Shown here: in pieces, positions 19,905 through 28,525 of the stretch
Layout: the number at the start of each line of letters is the position of its first letter
Numbering within the stretch: the stretch's first letter is position 1
Source of the DNA: Priapulus caudatus
Taxonomy: Eukaryota; Priapulida; Priapulimorpha; Priapulimorphida; Priapulidae
DNA length: 28,525 nt
Direction of reading: 5' to 3'
Assembly: GCF_000485595.1 (NCBI RefSeq)
Contig: NW_014577122.1
Coordinates: forward strand, 202,284-230,808
Program-made: the position numbers and the translations under genes
Notes under the pieces: model-generated
What the model was told of the DNA's origin: nothing
The model's database searches: none
Seen by the model: only the letters and a program-made list of their open reading frames with translations

Positions 19905-20487
19905 GGTAAGTTTTTTTGCTCGTGCCGTATCGACCTTTGTTTTTTTACATTAGTTTCTGCGCTCGCCGACGCGCGGCTGTTGCTTCCCATCCTCAAATGT
20001 CAGAAGCATCTTCACGGGATCCCCCGCGACGCTCTGTGTCGTCATGGTAACCCATCTGCGGTCGTTAGCAGCATTATGTGGACCGACCTCCATCGGAATA
20101 ACCACGTGTTCGCCGTAGTTATTTGACGGCTGCCTTCGTGGTCATCAATGACATTTCAAGGTCGTTGGAGCGCTTCATGTCTCCGTCGCTGAGTGGTCGT
20201 CACTGGCGGTTTTTTTTGGCGGTGGGGGAACTTTTGGAGTTGTTGTATCACGCATAGACATGGTGTGGACTATAATTATGTGGCTACGCAAGTAGTTGCG
20301 GCAAGTTTGCAGTTCTTGAAGTTGAAATGATTGTTAGAAACGTAGAAACGTGTTGCAATTAGGATATTTGTAATCAGTATACAGGTATGATTAGGTAGTA
20401 ATAGGTACACTGACAGGTGTTACACGCGATCTGTTTTTGGTGCAGTAATGTGACCGTAGGTAGGTCTAGTTTTGACGTGTACGCTGG

Positions 20488-20518
20488 AACACCCATGCCA
20501 TCTTGTATCATGGGTGTT
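20488..20518. repeat. Perfect 10-bp inverted repeat with 11-base loop
   Basis: aacacccatg (20488-20497) and catgggtgtt (20509-20518) are exact complements. No run of T follows and no clear direct repeats flank it. Confidence 0.7.
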
Positions 20519-21578
20519 TGTGCGTTGTAGTAGCCGTGGATGTATGGCATACGATACCCTTTTCTCGTTACGCGGGTCTTTCCTAATGTACATGTCAACT
20601 ATGTTAAGAAATATACGTCCCGCGTATATACGTTACTGCCTAGCAAATCCCGCGCGCGCAGCCGAGTATGCGAAGCTAATGTAATTGCATAAGAGGAAAG
20701 AGAAAGAGGAAAGAGTCCTCAATCAACATCGGGTTGTTGTTGAAAGTAGTCGTTAGTGATGAACAACAGTAGATGACTGCTAACGATCGATTTGCTTAAG
20801 CGCAATCATTCACGAGAGTGTACGTGTTTAACAAGCGTGGAAAAAACTTCAAGGCGACATATACCTACCTTAATATTACACTCCCTTTTGTCCTTTGCTG
20901 AGAGAATATAGTGTGTGCTGTTTATAGCGACTGCATGACGACATTCCGTCGCAGGCGTGTGAGCAAGTATTGCGTTCATTGCTTCATGGGCGGTAAACTC
21001 AGTTCATAAACGTCAGGCATATATCTGGTGTATTTGAAAAATCGCTGACACATTTCGCTGTTATATCGCTACACGCATCGGCAGTTTTTATCACCTATGA
21101 ACGGACGTACAGTTACGCGTGGTGCAGACCTATACGTATAACTTCCCACGGCGTGCGGCTGCTAAATGCATTCCAATAAACACGAGATTGATTATGTAAG
21201 TGTTTTAACTGAAACTGGTAGTAACGTCGCTGGGTTCAGGCAACTTCAGTTAACATGCCATGACTGCTGGACGATATTTAGTTCGAACGTACTATAAGTA
21301 AGTGCGCTGAAGCTAGAATGTCCATTCTCTACGACTAAAAATACTGCGAGGCGAACGCCGTACGTACACCGCTGAAACAGGAGAGGCTCCCCCCACGCCG
21401 TCATGGGCGGCCGATTAGTATTAAGTGAACCAATTGAAAAATCTCATTAGGGCAACTTTCAAGCTTCTCCGACTCAGAGGCGCGACTTCGTGCGTAATCC
21501 CCGCCATTACCGTGTTTGTATAGGCGGTAGGTAATGAGCAGGCAGCGGCCATGTTGCTGCCAGCCCGTCAGACACTTG
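20519..21578. other. Intergenic, no gene seen
   Basis: A short purine direct repeat (agaggaaagaga) lies near 20692-20715. Otherwise only short frames without recognised product, including 20472-20684 (70 codons) and 21401-21610 on the minus strand. Confidence 0.45.
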
Positions 21579-21660
21579 ACGCCGCGGCAAAATAACGCCG
21601 CGTCAAACAACGCCGCGTCAAAAAACGCTGCGTCAAAAACGCCGTGGCAAAAAACGCAGC
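21579..21660. repeat. 15-bp tandem array, unit acgccgcgtcaaaaa
   Basis: Five imperfect consecutive copies plus a partial sixth. The GC core varies (gccgcggc, gccgcgtc, gctgcgtc, gccgtggc), and each copy ends in an A run. The regular spacing of GC cores resembles a cluster of binding sites, but a plain minisatellite is as likely. Confidence 0.85.
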
Positions 21661-22323
21661 CGTTGTTCTGCAGCTCCTAGCTCTGATCCCGACAGCGATA
21701 GCAGAGTCTAGCTCCTAGCCCAGGAAAGACTCTAGCCTAGGCAATCCTAGTAGCATCCGTCAGTGTGGAAGTTTCTTTACGTGGTGGAACACCCGCTTCC
21801 TAAAACAAGTGAGCAGTCATTTAGAGACGCAGACAATGAGATGTGGTGAGTAGCTCTGCTTCTAGTGCGCAGTTCTAGCGCTTACACGGTTTCAGGTATG
21901 ATGCTGCATAAGCACAGCTGGGTGTGGTATCTAGAGTAGGCCATATCCAGCCTAGTTCAGACACATGTCCCAGTCGTCGATGGAGTTATTTTCTGTTTTG
22001 CTTCTCCTCGAGAGCAATCGTTCCGATCTAATATCAACAATTGCTGCTACCCCATGTTAACAGCTAGAAATAGTGCGCACACATGCAGGCTATTGTTGCC
22101 ACCGTACGTGTAGCTTGCACGCGTTATTTTGAAATCGAATATCCACAGCGTCTCTATTGATAACATCGTTGTTAATAGAAGATTGAAGTCGTAGCTCTAA
22201 GTGATAAATATAGTAGACGGATACACTTAAAGTTTACTGATGAAGAAGCTGTCTTAAGCAAACCAGCGGAGAATAAATCCATTTAACTGTAGTTAGGCAA
22301 AAGCCAAAGTCAGACATGGACCC
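21661..22323. other. Intergenic, no gene seen
   Basis: Repeated agctcctagc and actctagcctagg words at about 21670-21755; otherwise nothing I can support. Confidence 0.45.
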
Positions 22324-22365
22324 ACGGAGAAAGGAAGAGTGAGAGAGGCACAAAGAGAGGGAGAA

Positions 22366-22404
<39 letters not shown>

Positions 22405-22426
22405 AAGTGAGGAGATCGACAAAGGC

Positions 22427-22475
<49 letters not shown>

Positions 22476-22555
22476 AGAGAAGAGAGAGAAGAGAGAGAAA
22501 GACGAGATGAGAGACGAGAGAAAAATAAAGAGAAAGAAGAAGTAGAGGGGTAGAC
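22324..22555. repeat. Polypurine (GA)n tract
   Basis: Two long ga runs (about 22372-22402 and 22430-22470) sit within a ~230-base stretch in which nearly all plus-strand bases are A or G. Leu/Ser frames on the minus strand are artefacts. Long mirror-like purine tracts can form triplex DNA. Confidence 0.9.
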
Positions 22556-22940
22556 GGAGATATGATGATGTCAAAGCATGTGAGAATTAAATTATTATAG
22601 AGAATCGCGTTAGAAACTGCGATTGATGGGGGACTATGGTTTGGGGAAAGGACGAAATGAGAGCGGAGATAGCGAGGTGCAAGTTGAAAGAAAAAGACGA
22701 CAGGCCGGGTAGAAAAGGGCGAGCTTGAGAGTGGAGAGCGAGCGAAATTAAGATATAGTATTATCTTATCCGTACAATATGTATGGACATCGGGGTGTGG
22801 TAAAAAAACAGCCGTTATGTAGACAGATTCGTTTAGGTAATAGACATATTTTGCTGTCTACTATATGTTTAGCATGCTATAACTTCGTTTTTCTTCGTGA
22901 AATGTATAATTATGTCGACATATTTTATGTTCTCATATGG
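22556..22940. other. Intergenic, purine-biased then AT-rich
   Basis: Purine bias continues to about 22760. A 73-codon plus-strand frame (22779-23000) ends in the (TA)n tract and has no recognised product. Confidence 0.45.
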
Positions 22941-22953
22941 TTAAGGATTAGTT

Positions 22954-22999
22954 ATGTATATATATTATATATAATCATTATTATATATATATATATATA
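22954..22999. repeat. (TA)n tract
   Basis: AT-dinucleotide-rich, abutting the left end of the TIR element at 22997. Confidence 0.8.
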
Positions 23000-23605
23000 G
23001 ATAAGTTATACGGGACACGGTAGTAATTTGACTCTGTTTATTGATACAGGGACTGTTTCGAACATTCCCGAGTCAGTATAATACTCACTGCAATAATTGC
23101 TGATCTCATTGTTCGTATACTCATAGTTAGCGGCGGTTCTAAAATCATGAGCAAAGCGCCCTCTCGTAAAACACTTTACCGAATGAAGTGCAACTTAATG
23201 CTTAACAGAGAAGTTCTGCATATTGTGCCAAACCTGACGGACCGCGACATCTGAACAAGTAGAACGAATTGTTAGTAAATGCGGACACTAAGAATAAATT
23301 TTTATTAAGGCGAACGTTTATTGGTGACTTTTTACAATGAATTCGTTTTGCGCCAGACGCAGCTGTTCACGCCAATGACGCGCCATTAATTAGTATCTTA
23401 TGGTATTTCTTTAGGACGCGCACGTATGCATACGACAATAGTCCACTTATGCATTATGTTTTTATATTTGCCTCGCGTATTCTAATATAGATCACTCTGT
23501 ATTAAGGCACTGCATGAGATGTGGAGCTTTCGCTCCACACGAACAGATTTGTATGCAATTAAAAGAGTCCGAAATTACTACCGTGTCCTGTATAATTGTA
23601 TCTAT
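22997..23605. mobile_element. ~610-bp non-autonomous TIR element
   Basis: The left end (22997-23036) reads atagataagttatacgggac, then acggtagtaatttgactct. The right end (about 23563-23605) is its inverted copy with small changes, including the exact 15-bp core acggtagtaatt and neighbours. If the terminus is cgggacacgg, it is bounded by TA on both sides, as in Tc1/mariner. If similarity out to atagata counts, the TIR is about 40 bp and any target duplication merges with flanking TA repeats. No transposase frame. Internal hairpin at 23519-23538. Confidence 0.7.
23519..23538. repeat. Perfect 8-bp hairpin with tttc loop
   Basis: tgtggagc and gctccaca are exact complements around a four-base loop, close to the right end of the TIR element. 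Confidence 0.7.
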
Positions 23606-23879
23606 ATATTGCTCTACTTCATGGTAGTTTATGAGTCACTCTCGAACACGAGTTCATAGAACAAACATTGTAATCTCATTATATATATAGAGAGAGAGAC
23701 GTAGAAGCGCCCAGGACATGACTGTTACATGACACGCGTGACAGTAACCAGGTAATATATTATATACACTACCGCTCCACACCGAGACGTATAATTATCC
23801 ATTCGCGCAACGAACGGAACAAGTCACCGTTAGTTCCTTCAGCAGCTTGTACAGTTTCTCGGCATCGAATCGAAGCTCT
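23606..23879. other. Intergenic, no gene seen
   Basis: Contains short ta and ga runs near 23678-23698; no supported gene. Confidence 0.5.
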
Positions 23880-24017
23880 CAAACACACACACCCACACAG
23901 CACACACCACACAACACAAACACACACACACAACCACACACACACAATACCACCCACACACACGCGCGCAACGCGACAACACACAACACACACACACAGC
24001 ACACACACCACAACACA
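23880..24017. repeat. (CA)n microsatellite with interruptions
   Basis: About 138 bases of ca repeat with acaacac and acccac interruptions. The Thr-His and Cys-Val frames are artefacts. Confidence 0.95.
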
Positions 24018-24283
24018 CGGGCGTGCGCGAACAGCGCGCGACCTGTCGTCACGTCCCCTCCTGTCACCATCTGTGCGCAGCGCTACGGACGTTGTTTACC
24101 ATTACAGCTCGAGTCTCCGTCAATATTAGGGGAGGCGTCGAGTTACTGCATGAGGGGGGTAGGGAGCACACTCCACGCTCATCGTCGGCTGACAAAAGGT
24201 CTGCGACGTCGCACGCGACCTACCAGTTGCTAACATTTGTCAGTAGGGCCAGGGACATGTGATCGGGTCTCTCCAGTGTTCGG

Positions 24284-24322
24284 CAGTCCACACACAGTCC
24301 ACACACAGTCCACACACTGTCC
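24284..24322. repeat. 11-bp tandem repeat cagtccacaca, three copies
   Basis: Three exact consecutive copies (24284-24316), followed by ctgtcc. Confidence 0.85.
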
Positions 24323-26000
24323 ATTGCTGTTTTTACTATTACTCACCGCGGCTTTTCTACCAACTATATATACGCATAGGACAGTTGGAAGCTTCTGCAC
24401 AACGAAGGGAAGCTGCTGTGTGTATGTACGCGTATGTATAGTGTGTGGTGTGATGCGTATGAGCTATAGTTTGATTAGTGTGGACCGTGTCAGAGCTACA
24501 TGGAGATTATGTTTGCTTGATTGCTAGTGCGTTGACGCTGTGGACTGGGGGAGCACGTGCCTGTGTGATAGTGGGCTTCGTGGAGCGATGATCGCATGCA
24601 ACGATGTGTGTGTACACGAAGCAAACGAGGCTCAGTGTGATCTGTGTACGCAGTAGCATCGCATTAGATAGTGTATCAACACCGCCGTATACTCGCTGAC
24701 CGTTGCGCTGTGATCAAGGTAAGGGTGTATCTTGCTCGCGAATAACTCGTCTGGGCGGGTGCATTGCGTGATTATCGCGTGCATAAATTCATGAGCAGAG
24801 TGGAGATGAACAACTCGCGGGTTGTGTGTGTGTATCGACGAGAGGCTTTATTCGCTTAGAGAATGATACGTATTGTAATACAGTCACAGAGCGTGCGTGA
24901 GGAGACGGGTGGAGTCGGTATTATAGATCACACGTGAACGCTACCTTCTCACAATAGTCAGTGAACGTAAGACGAAGAATATGACGGCATCATAAATTAA
25001 ATCCGGTGTTCGCGGGTGCATTCCTGCACCAGCGAAGACGTTTATACCCCCGTGTAGTTTTCTCATGCGGTTCGCATATCGTGCGTGAGTTTTTGTAAAC
25101 CACGGCCGCCAGGTTTATATACATATAGTGTTATGCCGCCATGATTTAGTGCAACATTCCGACGTGTCTTATACATAAGCCAGGTAGCAACCTACGTCCC
25201 TAGAGCCCAGAATGTCATGAGGGCCACCATAAGAAATAGCTTGTTTACAGTGCTGCGCGCATAACAGCTGGCACGCATGAATATAGGGTGAGTAGTTATA
25301 GGTTCGTTAATTGCTAAAGTAGTAAATTAAAATAAATAGATGAAGATCATAGTAAAGGAGAAATGCGAGGTCAGCTTCGTGTTTGATCGGGATGGGTTTA
25401 TTTGGCATCCGCTCATGATCGTATTATCTCTCGGAATAAAAGATCAGTCTTGACACTTTGTATGGGACGATGTATATTTGGCACGATGTTGTTTAGATAT
25501 ATACGGTTAATAAATTTCAAACAGTCTTATTAACAACTTGTAAACAGGTTATAACCCTGTAACTTTCGGAATATATTGCACTCACAGTACTCTAGTAGAA
25601 AGCGCGTAATTCTTTGAATTCTGCTATGTTAACACCATAAAACGTTATTCTTTTGGTACCATGTGGTAAATTCGTTTCGATTTTTTAGTAACAAGACAGT
25701 GGGTAGAATGGCTGTTTATTGTTAAAAACTGTTCGTATTATGTGTAAGTGAGAGTTATTAGATTACTAAAATGTGTAAGTAAGATTACTAAAGAGTTAGG
25801 ATCCAACAGTTTGATCAGAGCCAACGTAGTAGGAATGATAGACAGTTTACTTTTTTCATACTGCCTGTTGCGATTGTTGATGCGCATTCTATTTCCTAAC
25901 GAACCTGCTATTCCCAGCCATCAATCTCCGCATGCGTTTCGGCAAACTAACATCGAGAACTAATGGCTACGTGTGCCGTACTATGGCTAGCAGTACTACA
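24323..26000. other. Intergenic; possible 5' exon signals, otherwise nothing
   Basis: A TATA-like actatatatacgc at about 24361 and a donor-like caaggtaaggg at about 24717 could bracket an untranslated first exon, but nothing else supports it. A tiny Cys-containing frame at 24588-24656 is unsupported. An imperfect direct repeat atgtgtaagt...agattactaaa lies at about 25740-25795. A near-palindrome, acaggttataaccctgt, sits at about 25542-25558. Confidence 0.3.
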
Positions 26001-26008
26001 GATATAAT

Positions 26009-26042
26009 CAAGAGCTAATACAACCGGTATGATTAGCTCTTG
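26009..26042. mobile_element. 34-bp palindrome-ended element flanked by 7-bp direct repeats
   Basis: The 11-bp arms caagagctaat (26009-26019) and attagctcttg (26032-26042) are exact complements around the loop acaaccggtatg. The flanks atataat (26002-26008) and atataat (26043-26049) are identical and directly adjacent. It has the same CAAGAGC termini and the same 7-bp flank length as the element at 13333, but a different interior. Confidence 0.7.
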
Positions 26043-26107
26043 ATATAATCTATGAGATTCCGTTGGCAACCATGGCTTAACGGAGCGTGCTCTGAACGTG
26101 AGACGCT

Positions 26108-26136
26108 AGCGCCATCTTTCCACACTAGGTGGCGCA
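26108..26136. promoter_or_regulatory. Inverted pair of CTCF-core-like motifs
   Basis: agcgccatct (26108-26117) and aggtggcgca (26127-26136) are inverted versions of AGRTGGCGC, separated by 9 bases. This matches the core bound by the insulator protein CTCF in insects and, more loosely, in vertebrates. Motif identity is by eye only; the site may also be the remnant of an unrelated repeat. Confidence 0.35.
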
Positions 26137-26403
26137 TCAATCACAAGCGTCTGCGCGATGGATCTTTCACCGTGTGATAATCTGTGATAACACTGTAACA
26201 GAAAACCTCCGTCCTTTCGCCCAAACTTTAAGGAGCATGCAGGAGCGTCTGTCAATCATCCGTGCATTACTACGGGATGGCATATGGGGAGATTACTTAA
26301 GAAATTACTGCTGTTCGGCTTATATATAAAGTAGCCCGTGCGATCGATAGCGGAGGGAAGGTCAGACTGCCGAGGAAGGTGTTACACGCATGAATATATA
26401 GCG

Positions 26404-26590
26404 CAAGAATTCTTAACCTGTGGTCCACGGACCCCAAAGGAGTCCGTGGATGGGCTTCAGGGGGTCCGTGAACCCCATTGTATGCAAAATTGCGTGTTTA
26501 TGTGCTTATGTGCATTTTCTGGGGCGGGGTCCGTAGCTTTCACCAGATTCTCAAAGGGGTCCATTACTCAAAAAAGGTTAAGCACCACTA
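26404..26590. mobile_element. 187-bp hAT-type MITE with perfect 8-bp target duplication
   Basis: Flanked by atatagcg on both sides (26396-26403 and 26591-26598). The left end is caagaattcttaacct. The right end on the opposite strand is tagtggtgcttaacct, so the inner ten bases are nearly identical and the right terminus fits the hAT YARNG rule. The interior carries repeated ggtccgtg and gacccc words, typical of short hAT derivatives that read 'cttaacctgtggtcc' at the end. It is too short to encode a transposase; the 130-codon frame crossing it (26338-26730) is incidental. Confidence 0.9.
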
Positions 26591-26598
26591 ATATAGCG

Positions 26599-28183
26599 TC
26601 TCGTATTGCCTCGCGTGGTGCAAGCATCACGATGACACTCATGAGATCAAATACAGCTAAAAAAATACTGTCGTACTCCTCCCAGGGCAGCACAGACTAT
26701 CTTGTTTCGATGCTGCGTGTGTTTGAATGACAGGGGTTATATGGCTAGACGACCAGATGACGCGCATTAGCAATTTTATAGACTGCCATTCTCTCGATCA
26801 CACTGGGAAGGACCGCTGACCCAAATAGAAGTGTTCGTTGCACGCCTCTCGTAAAAGTTTTATTATAGAAAGTGCACTTTCGCGGCAGCATTTCGATGCA
26901 TCACATGTAGCGTCGAATGCTGCGTCTGACGGTGATACGGTGACGGTGTTACCGTGACGCAGCGTTAATGGCTGCATGGTACTACACGTGTAATGTAAGT
27001 GTATCCATGGTCCGTGAATGATCTAGCGCAGCTGCTGTGCAGTTTATGAGCTCTCCCTCCCGCTCAGGGCCGTCAGATTACTGTGACTACTTTCGCGTGC
27101 AGCTAAGTAAACGGACTTCCCCCGACAAACTTTACTATATATTATTAGTTCGACGCTGTATTGTCCGCGATAGGATATATTACGCGCTCCACTCGCTCGG
27201 TGTCGGTACAGATGGGCTGTTTACTCCAAAAAGAAGTAGAATTTTATGCCTTCTTGGCTCTTTAATATTCGCTCGTCGGGAGATAACGTTGACGTAATAG
27301 GAGTAGACCATGCGCTTGCTCCCTGTGGGTCACCACCCACTACACTCCTGTGAGAGCGATGCATTTTTTTCCCGTTAAACATGCAAAATTCGGCGTATAA
27401 AAATGGAGACAAATGTCCGTCTCTATACACGCGTGAGTTTTGAGGCTTGTCTATTCGGCTTAGCCTCGCTAGGCGGATCGCTGCGTCTTCTGCGCTTGGC
27501 GCTCCGGCTGGAAATCGATTCAGCAGAAAACGATATCTGTAGCTGCGTTGCGATGGCGTGTGTGGTTGAAATTCGTCGATCAGCCGAACGTGATTTGTAC
27601 ATCACCGACCATCGCCATCATCGGATGCGCGCTTCTGCCGACGTTACAACCTCCTCCAATCATCATCTATTTTTTCCACATTTCTAACGGACCTCGTGAT
27701 TTACATCTCGCGGCTTTCGACTGATCACATCAACTGTTGGATCGTTACGGGAAGACCTGATTCCGCAGCGTGGGCTTTGAGGCTTACTACAATACGGCAA
27801 TACTACACTTTCACAACGCCAGATGTCGCACTAAGAACCAGCATCTCTGATTCCTCCGCCCTGTTCCTCCGCCTCTCTTGTTTATTCATGGTGTCGCTAC
27901 CGGTTTATAACAGCATATAATCATGTAAATATAGTTCGTGGAGTAATCGTTTATTTCTTTTTAATAAGGAGACTTTTCAGCACCTCCTTTCCGCGAAGGA
28001 ATGCGTGGCGCGTGCTTTCCCAATTGGATGACATTATCCCTCCTATAGAAGTGCTCCCCAGTGTCGAGGGTTTACTGGCTTTAGAAATTTAACAAACTCC
28101 ATTATGAGATTATGTTGTAAGCCAGCCGTGCTGTGACTTTCATCCCCCGCGTCGGCGATCGGAGCGTCTGGGACTGCTGCGCG
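26599..28183. other. Intergenic; short ORFs without recognised product
   Basis: Plus-strand frames at 27037-27297 (86 codons), 27403-27687 (94) and 27696-27920 (74) have no recognised domain. The last two are separated by only a few bases and one stop, and lie on the same strand but in different frames. A perfect 14-bp palindrome gaaagtgcactttc is at 26868-26881. A run of cggtgac/ggtgtta words that can fold on itself is at about 26926-26966. Confidence 0.35.
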
Positions 28184-28525
28184 ATGAGGCTGGAGGATGC
28201 TGAGGAGAATGAGGGAGGCTGCGGAGGATGAGGGATGCTGTGGAGGATGAGGGATGCTGCGGAGGATGAGGGATGCTGCAGAGGATGAGGGATGCTGTGG
28301 AGGATGAGGGATGCTGTGGAGGATGAGGGATGCTGTGGAGGATGAGGATGCTGTGGAGGATGAGGGATGCTGTGGAGGATGAGGGCGCTGCGGAGGATGA
28401 GGGATGCTGTGTAGGATAAGGGATGCTGCAGAGGATGAGGGATGCTGCAGAGGATGAGGGATGCTGTGGAGGACGAGGGATGCTGTGGAGGACGAGGGAT
28501 GCTGTGGAGGATGAGGGATGCTGTG
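28184..28525. repeat. 19-bp minisatellite, unit gaggatgagggatgctgtg, continues past window end
   Basis: About 18 head-to-tail copies. Variants fall mostly at the last three bases (gtg, gcg, gca), with one 18-base unit near 28345 and a ggcgctg variant near 28385. The unit length is not a multiple of three, so a continuous coding repeat is unlikely. The array reaches the last base of the window, so its true size is unknown. Confidence 0.95.

Larger units (their letters stand above)
18995..20487. other. CpG-rich intergenic stretch with weak exon-like signals
   Basis: From about 19370 to 20240 the sequence has many CpG and promoter-like words, such as gccgccat-like and atggtaac. Two candidate exons are listed separately. 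Minus-strand frame 20374-20598 (74 codons) and plus frame 19090-19290 (66 codons) have no recognised product. This could be a gene's 5' region, but no TATA or other element decides it. Confidence 0.3.

Noticed and set aside
26338-26730. 130-codon ORF
   Set aside because: It runs straight through the hAT MITE, so it cannot be an ancestral gene as it stands, and shows no recognised domain.
1-28525. CRISPR arrays, rRNA, bacterial operons or prophage
   Set aside because: No regularly spaced identical repeats with unique spacers, no rRNA-like conserved words, and no long adjacent ORFs; the window is eukaryotic in character.

Overview
The window looks like nuclear DNA from an animal, most likely an invertebrate. 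It is dense in microsatellites (ACGC, CA/GT, GA, TA and CTG runs), CpG is not depleted, several non-autonomous DNA transposons have clear target-site duplications, and there are no long ORFs, operons or ribosome binding sites. I cannot name the phylum from the sequence alone. No protein-coding gene can be called with confidence. The open frames are short and mostly run through simple repeats. I list only a few exon-like candidates, all at low confidence.

Layout. 1-966: intergenic. 967-1152: (ACGC)n/(CA)n microsatellite. 1153-13075: a large repeated block. A ~0.27 kb segment (X, 1153-1425) is followed by a ~4.9 kb segment (Y, 1426-6362). After a ~1.2 kb non-repeated stretch (6461-7683), Y recurs (7684-12535), followed by a CA/GC-rich microsatellite and a second X (12803-13075). 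Each Y contains a foldback element with ~400-bp inverted arms and an extra detached arm, a 36-43 bp palindrome, a ~700-bp transposon with 8-9 bp target duplications, and, at its end, a possible two-exon small secreted peptide. The two Y copies differ mainly by single-base insertions and deletions, which looks like unpolished long-read sequence rather than natural divergence.

13076-28525 is mostly intergenic. It holds a 37-bp perfect palindrome with 7-bp flanking duplications (13333), a 189-bp CTG/CTA tract (14221), a (TA)n hairpin (15.9 kb), a GC-rich repeat-like block (16.2-16.9 kb), GA/TA arrays (18.4-19.0 kb), a CpG-rich stretch with two weak exon candidates (19.4-20.2 kb), a 15-bp tandem array (21.6 kb), a polypurine tract (22.3-22.5 kb), a ~610-bp TIR element (23.0-23.6 kb), a CA repeat (23.9 kb), a second palindrome with 7-bp flanking duplications (26.0 kb), a CTCF-like inverted motif pair (26.1 kb), a 187-bp hAT-type MITE with a perfect 8-bp duplication (26.4 kb) and a 19-bp minisatellite that runs off the end (28.2-28.5 kb).

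The most interesting signal is a set of tiny palindromes (34-37 bp) that start CAAGAGC and end GCTCTTG. They occur at three independent sites, and two are bounded exactly by perfect 7-bp direct repeats. They behave like very small mobile elements and match no family I recognise.
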